A stretch of DNA of 64,000 nucleotides from Kofleriaceae bacterium (lineage in GTDB: Bacteria; Myxococcota_A; Polyangia; Haliangiales; Haliangiaceae). This document shows positions 33,855 to 42,830 of this stretch, piece by piece. The translations under genes were made by a program, and so were the position numbers. The notes under the pieces are model-generated. The model worked only from the letters and a program-made list of their open reading frames with translations. It was not told the DNA's origin and searched no databases. Each line of letters begins with the position of its first letter. Position 1 is the first letter of the stretch. The stretch covers positions 62,001 through 126,000 of the forward strand of contig JACKDR010000021.1 of assembly GCA_020633495.1 (NCBI GenBank), read 5' to 3'.

Positions 33855-35776
33855 TCAGCCTCCTGCCAGCTCGACCGCGCGGCCGCCCAGCCAGGGCACC
33901 GCCGGCACGCGGGTCATGTAGCCGTGGAAGAACAGATCGCCGTGGCGGCGGCCCAGCGGGACCCGGACCCGGACGTCGTCGGCGCCGAAGGTGACGCAGG
34001 CGTCGAGGTCGGCGAAGCGGCGCAGCGCCAGCACCGGCGTCGCCGGCTCGCGTGCCGCGAACAGGGTCCAGGCGACGTCGCCCAGCGCGAGCGCCGCGGC
34101 CTGGCCGAGGACGTCCTCGAGCACGGCGGCGTCGGGCCCCGGCAGCGCCGGGCGATCGCGCCACAGCGCGGCGTCGAGCTCGACGACCCGCGCCGCCAGC
34201 TCGTCGAGCCGGTCGGCGCGCGCCGCCAGCGCGGCCGCGTCGCGGGCGCCGTCGTTGCTCCAGCGGCGCGCCGCCAGCCGCCGCCACGGCTCGTGCCGCA
34301 GCGGCGCGGCGTCGGTGATGAAGCGGAGGTTGGCGAGGTCGAGCCGGTCGAGGACGGCGGCCGTCGCGGTCGCGGCCGGCACCAGCAGCAGCTCGCCGAG
34401 CGCGGTCGCGGCCGCGATCACGCCGCCGAGGTCGGCGGCGGCCGCGACCACGAACAGGCCCTCCGCCTCGACCAGCAGGAAGCCGGCGGCGCCGCGGTGC
34501 AGCAGCAGCGGCGCGCCGGCGCGCGTGGCCGTGGACCAGCGCCGCGGTGGCGGTCGCGGCCAGCGCGCGCCACCAGGCCGGCGCGGTGGCCGCGAGGGCG
34601 TGGAGCCAGGCGTCGTCGACGGGCTCGCCGGCGAACGCGGCCGCGCCGCGCGGCTGCCGGGATCGCGGCGCCAGCCGCGCGCCGGCGGCGCGAGCAGCTT
34701 ACAGGCCAGCGCCGCGGCCAGCGCGGGCGGATCGGGGACCGCGGCGGCGGCGACCGCGTCGAGCCAGCCGGCGTGGTGCAGCAGCACCAGCGCCAGCCAC
34801 GGCAGCGCCGACGGCACCCGGACCTCGCCGGTGAGCGCGGTCGCGCGCCCAGGCCCAGGGCCGATCAGGGGACACCGGCGGCGCGACCGCGGCACCCGGG
34901 TCGTCCGGCGGCGGCGCGGCCAGGGCGATGGCGACGCGGGCGGCGGGTGCCGGCGTGCTCGTCGCCGCGGCCTCCTCGTCCGGTGAACCGGACAGCCGGG
35001 TCGCGATCGCCTGCGCCCGCGCGGCGGCGGTGGCGGCGACGTCGAGGTGCGCGCAGGCCGCGGCCAGGGCGCGCAGCCAGCCGGCCGCCGGCGCCGCGAC
35101 CGCGCCGGCGGCCCCGGCCGCGCGGCGAGCACAGCCGCGACCGCCGCGACGTCGGCGTCGTCCGCGCCCGCCGCGGCCGCGGCGCGATCGTCAGGCGCGC
35201 ACGCCGCGATCAGGGCCCCGCGCCACCGCGCCGCGGTCACGCCCATCATCGCCAGCGCCAGCTCCAGCGTCCCGGCCCGCCACCAGCGCAGCAGCAGCCG
35301 CGCCGCCGCGCGGCGTGCGCCATCGCGACGGCGACCGCGGCGTCGTCGGTCCCGGCCGGCGCGTCGCGGCCGGCCACGGCGTCCGGCACCGATGCCGCCG
35401 GCGCCGCCGCGGCCCCGTCGGCGAGCACCGCGGCGACCGCGTCGCGCACCGCGCGCGCGATCGCGTCGGCAGCGGCGCCGCGCGGCGCCGCCGCGACGTC
35501 CTCGGCCGCGGCCAGCGCCGCCAGCTCGTGCAGCGTCAGCCGCACCTGGACCCGGACCGGCGCCGCCACGTGCACCTCGGCGTCGGCGCCCGCGCCGCCC
35601 ACCTCGGCGAGCCGCGCGGCGATCAGCCAGGGCAGCGCCCGCCGCGCCGCCGCCAGCAGCGCGTCGGGGCGCGCGCCCCAGCTCCAGCCGCCGAACCGTC
35701 GCACCCGCAGCACGCACCGCGCGATCACCACCTCGGGCGGGTCGCCGCCGACCGCCGTGGCGCCGGCGACCATCAT
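33855..35776 (-). CDS. Candidate eCIS tape-measure-type protein, five frameshifts
   Basis: About 640 codons if five shifts are bridged. Start ATG 35776 (MMVAGATAVGG), with EVVIARCVLRVRRFGGWSWG near the N-terminus. Sense then passes through six frame segments with breaks near 35305, 35115, 34838, 34655 and 34525, and ends at 33855 (VPLGRRHGDLFFHGYMTRVP before the end). Segment three is Ala-rich with a Pro/Asp stretch (SGSPDEEAAATSTPAPAA). The repeated PWLALVLLHHAGWLDAV-type phrase resembles eCIS tape-measure proteins, and the place between wedge genes and ATPase is where that gene sits in Afp/PVC loci. The shifts alternate in sign and each restores strong coding sense, so base-calling error in G/C-rich DNA is as likely as decay. 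Confidence 0.5.
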
Positions 35777-36339
35777 GGCCGCACGGTCACCAGCGGCAGG
35801 TAGCGCGGCAGCACCGCCAGGATGCCGTACCGCGTCGCCGACGGCAGCGCGACCGCGACGTCGAACCGGTACAGCAGGCCCGGCGGCGGCGGCGGCGGGC
35901 CCGCGGGCGGCACCGCCGACACCGGCGCCTGCTCGTAGCGAAACACGTCGGCGCCGACCTGGACGAACAGCCGGATCGGATCGACGACGACGTCGGTGGT
36001 CGGGCGCACGGTCTGCAGCTGCACCAGCCCGGTCGAGAACGAGACCAGCCGGAGGTCACGGCTGCCGTCGCGATCGATCACCTGCGGCGGGCCACCCGGG
36101 TCCGGTTGCAGCGCGTGGGCCAGCGGGTCCTCCAGCACGGTGGCGCCCGGGGTCGCGTCGATCGCCTGCAGCGTCAGGTGCTCGCGCGGCAGATCGATCG
36201 TCGGCTCGGCCTGGCTCCACACCGGCAGCACGTCGGCGACGACGTCGGCCAGCACCGGGTCGTCGCCGTCGGCCAGCCACCGGGTGCACGCCGCCAGCAC
36301 GCTGCGCTCGCACGCGACCATCAAGATCTTCTCCGGCAT
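35773..36339 (-). CDS. eCIS-linked protein of unknown function
   Basis: 188 residues, not recognised. The N-terminus PEKILMVACERSVLAACTRW is helical; the middle has beta-type segments and a Pro run (AVPPAGPPPPPPG) near residue 145. Strong ribosome binding site GAGGAGGAG before the ATG at 36339, so it can be translated independently of the upstream gene (28-base gap). Its stop overlaps the next start (ATGA). It sits inside the eCIS operon between the wedge-linked genes and the candidate tape measure, so a structural or assembly role is likely. Confidence 0.6.
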   Translation of the reverse strand: MPEKILMVACERSVLAACTRWLADGDDPVLADVVADVLPVWSQAEPTIDLPREHLTLQAIDATPGATVLEDPLAHALQPDPGGPPQVIDRDGSRDLRLVSFSTGLVQLQTVRPTTDVVVDPIRLFVQVGADVFRYEQAPVSAVPPAGPPPPPPGLLYRFDVAVALPSATRYGILAVLPRYLPLVTVRP

Positions 36340-36367
36340 CTCTCCTCCTCGTCCTCCGGTCGGAGGA

Positions 36368-37507
36368 CTACGTCGGCACCGCGACGATCTGGTAGCGACA
36401 GGGCCGCGGCGCGATCGTGAACGGCGGCCACGCCGAGGCCTGGAACCACACGCTGATGCTGGTCACCACCCGCCGGCCGTCGACCCGGCACTCCATCGGC
36501 AGGGCGAACCGGAACGACGCGCCGCTGCGCTGGATCTCGTGGATCGGCTGGACGTCGACGTGCAGGCGGTAGGCGCCGGCGGTCACGTCGGCCTCGGTGA
36601 CACCGGCGGGCAGCGGCACCTTGAGGCCGTGGAACGTGGTCCCCGACGCGATCGCGAGCCGGCGGTCGGCGGCCAGCTTGCTGGCCTCGCCGGCGAACTT
36701 GACGTCCCCCTTCTCGTCGACGCTGAACACCGACGACAGCGGCGCGTTGCCCTGCTGGCGACCGAAGCTGAGCTTGCAGCCGCCCTGCCCGTCCTCGACC
36801 ATCGCCAGCACGAAGCGCGGATCGCCTTCGCGGGTCTGCAGCGACACCCCGCCGACGTGGCCGACCATCGCGCTGGCCCGCACGCCGACGTAGCGGACCT
36901 GGTTGCCCTGGTCGTTGATCGCCGCGACCCGGGCGAACCGGCCCTCCTGCACCGCCGCCTTGTTCCAAGCGACGTAGCCGACCAGCACCTTGCCGGCCGG
37001 CTCGGGCCCGGCGCCGATCGCGCCGGCGACCTGGGCCAGCACCGCCACCTCGTCGCCGGGCCGGCCGTACTCGATCTGGAAGCTCTCGTCGGTGCGGTTG
37101 GGCGCCGCGGTGCCGCAGCTGCCGACGCCGCGCGCCTGGATGCGCGGCTCGTCGAGCGCGACCACGTAGACCGGGTACAGCGCGCCGGCCGCGTCGCTGC
37201 TCGAGAACACCCCCGAGTCGCGGAAGTCGGTGTAGCGCAGCGGCTGGTCGTCCGACACCACGATGCGCCGCCCGTTGGGCGCCACCGCGACCCCGGCGGC
37301 CAGCGTGACCTCGACGTACTCCTCGGCGGTGCCGGCCTTCTGCTTGTCGCCGGCCCGCAGCTCGAGGCCCTGGGCGACGCCCCAGCCGTGCTCGGCGCGC
37401 TCGTGCAGCGCCGAGTCGAGCCGGGCGTACGCGACCTGGGCCTCGAGATCGGCGGCGGCCAGGACCTGACCCTCGACGAAGCTCGGCCGGGTGACCGCGG
37501 CGCTCAC
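36368..37507 (-). CDS. eCIS-linked protein, member 1 of a three-gene related set
   Basis: 379 residues. Residues 8-50 carry the motif shared with the next two upstream genes: a Gly-Gln-x-Leu start (FVEGQVLAAADLEAQ), a helix, then HGWGVAQGLEL. The remainder is beta-rich (EYVEVTLAAGVAVAPNGRRI, GVSLQTREGDPRFVLAMVEDG) and ends with a domain containing ISVWFQASAWPPF. It is not Cys-rich, unlike its two relatives. GTG start overlaps the preceding stop. Members of this type recur in eCIS and phage-tail-like loci without an assigned function; a baseplate or fibre attachment role is a guess based on gene position. Confidence 0.6.
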   Translation of the reverse strand: MSAAVTRPSFVEGQVLAAADLEAQVAYARLDSALHERAEHGWGVAQGLELRAGDKQKAGTAEEYVEVTLAAGVAVAPNGRRIVVSDDQPLRYTDFRDSGVFSSSDAAGALYPVYVVALDEPRIQARGVGSCGTAAPNRTDESFQIEYGRPGDEVAVLAQVAGAIGAGPEPAGKVLVGYVAWNKAAVQEGRFARVAAINDQGNQVRYVGVRASAMVGHVGGVSLQTREGDPRFVLAMVEDGQGGCKLSFGRQQGNAPLSSVFSVDEKGDVKFAGEASKLAADRRLAIASGTTFHGLKVPLPAGVTEADVTAGAYRLHVDVQPIHEIQRSGASFRFALPMECRVDGRRVVTSISVWFQASAWPPFTIAPRPCRYQIVAVPT

Positions 37508-39513
37508 CGGCCACCCGCCTTCAGCGCGACGCCGGGCAGCGCGCCGCCGCCGCGCGACAGCTGGCGCCCGAGCATCTGGCCGACCGCGCCCAGCACCGTC
37601 GTCATCACCTGCGGGTGCAGGTGGCCGCGGTAGAAGCGGGTCGCGTAGGCGAGCTGCCCCGGGGTGGTCTCGACGACCAGCGACGGGGTCAGCGCGTCGT
37701 CGAGCTCGAAGCCGCGCGGCAGCTCGCGGACCAGCCCCTGCGGATCGCAGCACGCCCGCTCGATGACCTGGCCGAGCCAGCGCGCCGGCGGCAGCCAGTG
37801 CTGCAGCGCGGTCGGCGACCACACGTAGCTGCGGGTGAGGTTGCACAGCCGGGTCACCCGGCACTGCTCGACCTCGAAGCACGCCAGCAGCACCGCCGGG
37901 TCGTCACACGGCTGACACGGCGGGTTGATCGCCGCGCACATGCGCAGCACCAGGTAGCGCATGATCACCGCGAGGCCGTCGAGCAGGCGGGCCAGGAAGG
38001 TCTGCAGCGCGCCGAGCTCGACGGCGGGGGCCGCGGCCAGCACGGTCAGCGCCCGGGCCGCGGCGTGGGCGTCGCCCGCGAGGGTGCAGTCGGCGTCGTC
38101 GCCGCCGCACGCGACCGCGTCGGCGACCCGCTGCACCAGCGCCTGGCTCGACGCCCGCGCCGCGATCTCGACCCGGGGCCCCCACGCCGCGCCGTACTGG
38201 AACAGGCGATCGGCGCCGGCGGCGGTCTCGGGGTGGGCGCGGAGCTCGAGCGCGCGCTTCGACAGCTCGACGACCTCCTCGACGTACGCGCGCTCGACCG
38301 CCGAGGCCAGCAGCGGCACGCGGGCGTCGGCGGCCAGGCCCTCGGTGACCGCGGCCAGCGCGCGCTCGAGCGCGGCGTCGATCTCGCCGGCCTCGCCGAT
38401 GGCGGCGCGGTCGCGCTTGGTGCGCTTCTTGTCCTCGTCGGTCCGCGCCGGCTCGCGGCTGCGCCACATCGGGCCGCCGACCTCGGCGACGAAGCGCGCC
38501 AGCTCGGTCAGCCGCCGCGCCGACGGCGGGGCGTCGAGGATGGCGGCGAGCTCGTGCGAGCGCAGCCGCGCCGCCTGCAGCTCGGCCTCGCCGAGCGGCC
38601 TGACCTCGGCGTCCGCCAGGTGCGGCAGCGCGACCTGCAGCCGGTCGGCCAGGTACTGCACGGTCTGCAGATCCGCGGTCGGATGATCGCTCTGACCCAG
38701 CGACTCGACCGCGTCGACCAGGCGCTCGAACAGGTCGCGCTTGGCCGGGCGCGGCGTCGCGCAGCGCAGCTCGAAGGTGACGCCCTCGGCGATCCGCGTG
38801 GCCTCGCAGGTCGCGGCGTCGCAGTCGTCGCCGGTGGCGTAGCGCGCGACCGGCTCGGTCAGCTGCTCGGTGTAGCGGACGTACAGGCAGTAGGTCGCCG
38901 GCGGCGCCGGCTTGCCGGCCGGCCGCGTCGCGGCCTCGACGCGGCCCGGCACCATCCCCGGCACCGCGGCCTCGTCGACCGGGCCCGGCAGCTCGCCGCC
39001 CTCCTCGACCGGCCCCGGGGGCTCGACGTCGTCGCACGGGGTGCGCTCGATCTCGCCGGCGCACGGGTCGGCGCAGCCGTGGCCGCCGTGGCTGGCGGCG
39101 CGCAGCGCGGCGACCAGCGCGTTGACGTCGAGGCGCCGGTCGCAGGCGAGCAGCAGATCGTTGCCGCAGCAGTCCAGGGCGTAGCCCGGGTGCACGACGA
39201 CGTGGCCGCCGCCGCACGGATCGCACGCGACCTCGAAGCCGCACACCACGCCGGCGCCGAACAGGCGGGCGTTGCGCAGCCGGTCCTTGCCGATCACGTA
39301 GGCGAGCAGCGCCTCGAGGTCGTCCTCGGTCAGCAGCTGCCCGGCGAAGAAGCGCGGCCGCACGAACGCGGCCTCCTGGCACGGGTCGCACACCGTGCCG
39401 GCCACCGGCTGTCCCGCCGACAGCGCCCCGCCGCCGCAGCCACAGCCGCAGCCCCCGGGCTTGCCGGCGCCGCCGCAGCCGCAGGGCTTCGGGGCCGTCA
39501 TCGTCGTCGTCAT
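37504..39513 (-). CDS. eCIS-linked Cys-rich protein, member 2 of the set
   Basis: 669 residues. A Cys/Gly start (KPCGCGGAGKPGGCGCGCGGG) precedes the shared motif (RFFAGQLLTEDDLEALLAY, then FGAGVVCGFEV and ALDCCGNDLL). A long helical region follows (residues about 215-480), then a C-terminal part with CQPCDDPAVLLACFEVEQCRVTRLCN. Cys are numerous and paired, which is striking for a cytoplasmically assembled particle; metal sites or disulfides formed after release are possible. ATG at 39513 overlaps the previous stop. In the eCIS operon; not recognised as a named family. Confidence 0.6.
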   Translation of the reverse strand: MTTTMTAPKPCGCGGAGKPGGCGCGCGGGALSAGQPVAGTVCDPCQEAAFVRPRFFAGQLLTEDDLEALLAYVIGKDRLRNARLFGAGVVCGFEVACDPCGGGHVVVHPGYALDCCGNDLLLACDRRLDVNALVAALRAASHGGHGCADPCAGEIERTPCDDVEPPGPVEEGGELPGPVDEAAVPGMVPGRVEAATRPAGKPAPPATYCLYVRYTEQLTEPVARYATGDDCDAATCEATRIAEGVTFELRCATPRPAKRDLFERLVDAVESLGQSDHPTADLQTVQYLADRLQVALPHLADAEVRPLGEAELQAARLRSHELAAILDAPPSARRLTELARFVAEVGGPMWRSREPARTDEDKKRTKRDRAAIGEAGEIDAALERALAAVTEGLAADARVPLLASAVERAYVEEVVELSKRALELRAHPETAAGADRLFQYGAAWGPRVEIAARASSQALVQRVADAVACGGDDADCTLAGDAHAAARALTVLAAAPAVELGALQTFLARLLDGLAVIMRYLVLRMCAAINPPCQPCDDPAVLLACFEVEQCRVTRLCNLTRSYVWSPTALQHWLPPARWLGQVIERACCDPQGLVRELPRGFELDDALTPSLVVETTPGQLAYATRFYRGHLHPQVMTTVLGAVGQMLGRQLSRGGGALPGVALKAGGR

Positions 39514-40862
39514 CGTGCGTTCCTCCGGCTGCCGTCGTCGGCGATCCAGAACCAGCTCTCGAAGGTGCCGCCCGGCTCGCCGTTGCCGGACCGCCACGGC
39601 AGCAGGCGGTCGGGCTCGGGCGGCGGACACGGTGGCAGCGGCAGGGGCCGGTTGCCCCAGCGCCCCAGGTACTCGGGCAGCAGCGGGACCCGGCCGCCGA
39701 CGTGATCGCCGTCGACCGGCCGGCAGCACAGATCGAGCAGGAAGCTGGCCCGCACCGTGATCAGCAGGCGGTCGCCGGGCTGCAGGACCTCGTCGGAGTC
39801 CTGGACGTAGCGCACGCGGGTCCAGGCATCGGCGGGCTCGCCGGCGACCGGCACCAGCTTGCCGTCGACGTGGTAGATGAGGCCGCGGCGGCCGGTGCCG
39901 CCCTCGATCGCCCACAGATCGAAGACGCCCTCGTCGAAGCTGTCGGCGCGGACCGGCGCCGAGAACCGCAGCTCCAGGCCCTCGGCGAGCATGTCGCGCG
40001 CGTGGTCGCGCGCGTAGCGGCCGGCGTGGACCCAGCTGACCCCGGTGATCCGCGTGGTGTCGTAGGCGCCGAGCGGGCGCCGTACGCCGTTGTCGACGCC
40101 GTACACCCGCGGCGGCCGCCCCGGGTCGATCGCGACCCGCGCCAGCACCACGCACGGCTGGTCGCAGCAGCCGTCGCACGGCGAGCACCCGACGTGGTGC
40201 GCCGGCGCCTGGGTCGACACCACGACGCAGACGTCGTCGCGGAGCCGGCCGTGGACGCACGCCGGCAGCAGCGAGCCGCAGTCGTCGACGGTGAGCGGCC
40301 GCACCGGCTCGACGCCGCGCTCGCGGAAGCACACCGAGATCCACAGCCAGACCCGCTCGCCGGCGGCCAGCGCGGCGCGGGCCCGGTCGTCGAGGTGGCG
40401 GCTCAGCTCGAGCCGCAGCGGCTCGCGCACGACGATCTCGTCGCCGCAGCAGTCGAGCGCGAGGCCGCACTCGACCTGCACGCACGGCGGGGCCTCGACG
40501 CAGGGATCCGGGGCCGGCGGCGCCTGGGCCGGCGCGTGGGTGGCGGCGGCCGCGGCCGCGACCTCGGCCTTGGTCGGCGGCGCCGGTGGCTCCTCGGCGC
40601 CCTCGGTCGGCGGCGCCGGCGGTCGCTCCGGCGGCGGCGGCTCGGGCGCACACGGATCGCGCGGCGCCGAGCAGTCGGTGACCTCGAGGCCGCACACCAC
40701 GCCCCAGCCGTGCAGGTAGCGGTTGTGCAGCCGCAGCTTGTCGCGGAAGTACTGCTGCTCGGCCTGGAACTCGCGGACGCCGAGCAGCTGGCCGTAGAAG
40801 TAGTTGATCCGCTCGAACCGAGGGATGGGCAGGCAGAGGTTGCGGGGATGCGAGCTCTTCAT
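39510..40862 (-). CDS. eCIS-linked Cys-rich protein, member 3 of the set
   Basis: 450 residues. The N-terminus carries the clearest version of the shared motif: FERINYFYGQLLGVREFQAE, HNRYLHGWGVVCGLEV, then CGLALDCCGDEIVV. A Pro/Ala-rich insertion (residues about 72-125) separates the two halves. A cluster of Cys (CSPCDGCCDQPC) lies near residue 230. The rest is beta-rich. An ATG at 40862 follows an in-frame GTG at 40865. It comes directly after the tail protein I gene, so it may bind the baseplate periphery, where fibres attach in related particles. Function unknown. Confidence 0.6.
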   Translation of the reverse strand: MKSSHPRNLCLPIPRFERINYFYGQLLGVREFQAEQQYFRDKLRLHNRYLHGWGVVCGLEVTDCSAPRDPCAPEPPPPERPPAPPTEGAEEPPAPPTKAEVAAAAAATHAPAQAPPAPDPCVEAPPCVQVECGLALDCCGDEIVVREPLRLELSRHLDDRARAALAAGERVWLWISVCFRERGVEPVRPLTVDDCGSLLPACVHGRLRDDVCVVVSTQAPAHHVGCSPCDGCCDQPCVVLARVAIDPGRPPRVYGVDNGVRRPLGAYDTTRITGVSWVHAGRYARDHARDMLAEGLELRFSAPVRADSFDEGVFDLWAIEGGTGRRGLIYHVDGKLVPVAGEPADAWTRVRYVQDSDEVLQPGDRLLITVRASFLLDLCCRPVDGDHVGGRVPLLPEYLGRWGNRPLPLPPCPPPEPDRLLPWRSGNGEPGGTFESWFWIADDGSRRNAR

Positions 40863-40869
40863 CACGGCC

Positions 40870-42830
40870 TCAGCGCAGCAGGGTGTGGACGCCGACCGCC
40901 GCGGCGCGGCCGACGGAGAGCGTGGCGCCGACGCGACGCGCGCCGGGCCACAGGATCGTGGTGCGACGCAGCCGGACGTTGCCGTCGGCGCCGCCGAGCA
41001 CCGGGGCCGGCAGCGCGCGCAGCGCGGTGTCGATGCCGACCGCCGCGCCGACGCCGACCAGCGGCACGGCGGCGCCGACCCGGATCGTCGCGGCGACGTG
41101 CGCCGGCTTCTGGGCGTCGACCAGCCGCGCGAGCCGGGCCCGCCCCTGCGGGCCGGCGACGCCGGCGATCGCCGGCACCTGCACGCGGATGCGGTAGGCC
41201 AGCGCGGCGCGGGCGTCGCCGTCGGGATCGCCGTAGCTGTCGAGGCGGGTCTGGCCCAGGCGCGAGCCGCCGAGGCGGGCGCGCGCCCGGCCGCGGCCGA
41301 ACAGCCGCACGGTGCCGACCCGCACGCCGCCGAGCGCGCCGAACGGCGGCACCGCGCCGAGCTCCTCGATCGCCGGCGTGACGCCGAAGGTGAGCTCGAC
41401 GGCGCGGCGCAGGCCCTCGGGCGTGCCGCGTCGCCGGTACAGCTCGGGCAGCGCGGCGATCAGCGCGCGCCGGCGGTCCTCGGGCCACGCCGGATCGAGC
41501 CCGAGATCGAGCAGCGACGCCAGCCACGGCAGCGCCGCCGCCGGCGTCACCGCCGGATCGAGCAGCGCCGGGAACCGCGCGATCGCGTCGTCGAGATCGC
41601 CGATCGTGGCGTCGAACAGCGACAGGAACGCGTCGAGGAAGTCGCCGCCCTCGGCCCGGTCCCGGAACACCGCCGGCAGGTGCTCGGCGGCGGTCGCGCG
41701 CGGGAAGTCGACGCGGATGCGGCGCAGCCGCGGCGACACGTGACCGTCGCCGCGCAGCCGCAGCCGTAGCCACAGGTACCGGCCCGGCGGCTGCGCGATC
41801 AGGAAGTCGAGCGGCGCGTTCTCGACGCGCTGCCAGTCGTCGGCGTGCGGCGACGCCCCGGCGTCCTCGACGGTCGCGACCTCGACCGCCAGCCAGCTGC
41901 GCGCCGGCAGCTCGCCGTCGATCCGGACCCGGTGCCAGACGCAGCGCGGCCGGCCGCTGTCGAGCGGACCGAGCTCGACCCAGCCGTCGCGACGGCGCGG
42001 CGCCGCGAGCGGCGGCGGCGGCGGCTCGGCGAGCGGCCGGCCGCAGCCGTCGTACCAGCGCCGCCGCGGGCTCGCGCCAGCGCGCTCGACCGCGACGCCG
42101 AAGCTGGCGCCGGCGGTGCGGACGCCGGTCGCGGGCAGCCCGGCCCGCAGCTCGTCGACGGTGACCCGCGCGAAGCGCCGCGCGCCAGGGCCGCGCGCTC
42201 GACCGCGAAGCCGGCGTCGCGGCCGCGCACGTGGCGCCGCCACGCCACCCAGATCGCGCCGTCGGCATCGACCGCCAGACGCTCGATCGCGCCGCCGGGC
42301 CGCGGCAGCCGCGCCACCACCTCGCCGCTGCGACCGAACCCGAGCACGCCGCGGCCGCCGTCGACCACGACCCACAGGATCGCGCCCGGGCCCAGTGCGA
42401 TCGGCCCGTCGCCGTCGACGGCGACCTGCCGGACCACGCGGCCGCCGGCCGCGGCCAGGACCACGACCTCGCCGGCGCCGACGTCGCGGATCGCGACCAG
42501 GCCACCGCGCACCGCCACCGCCGTCGGCCGCAACAGCGGCCGCCGGCAGCCGCGGCCGCCCGCCAGCTTCCACCAGCGATCGTTCACCAGCCGGCCGACC
42601 CACGGCGCGCCGTCGGCCGCCAGCCACAGCTCGCACGGCGCGCAGCCGCGGGCCACGCGCGGTGGCAGCAGCCGGTCGTCGACGTCCGCCGGGTCGATCG
42701 CGCCCGGCGCCAGCGCCGCCAGCTCGATCCACCCGGCGACGACGACGCCGTCGCGGGCGTGGACGTCGTCGCGCCACCAGGCGTCGTCGTCGAGGACGCG
42801 GAACGTGGTCTCGACCGGGCCGCAGCTCAC
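40870..42830 (-). CDS. Phage tail protein I-like eCIS baseplate protein, frameshifted
   Basis: About 653 residues when one shift is bridged. GTG at 42830 begins an N-terminal region of beta-propeller-like repeats (PTAVAVRGGLVAIRDVGAGE, AIALGPGAILWVVVDGG, RLAVDADGAIWVAW; residues about 95-210). Near 42180-42190 one base is missing and coding resumes as FARVTVDELRAGLPATG. The C-terminal half contains the tail protein I domain (HLPAVFRDR...FLDAFLSLFDATIGDLDD, YRRRGTPEGLRRAVELTFG), the wedge-to-tail-fibre link in P2-like phages. The added propeller-like front is unusual. GTG start overlaps the baseplate J stop. Confidence 0.78.
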
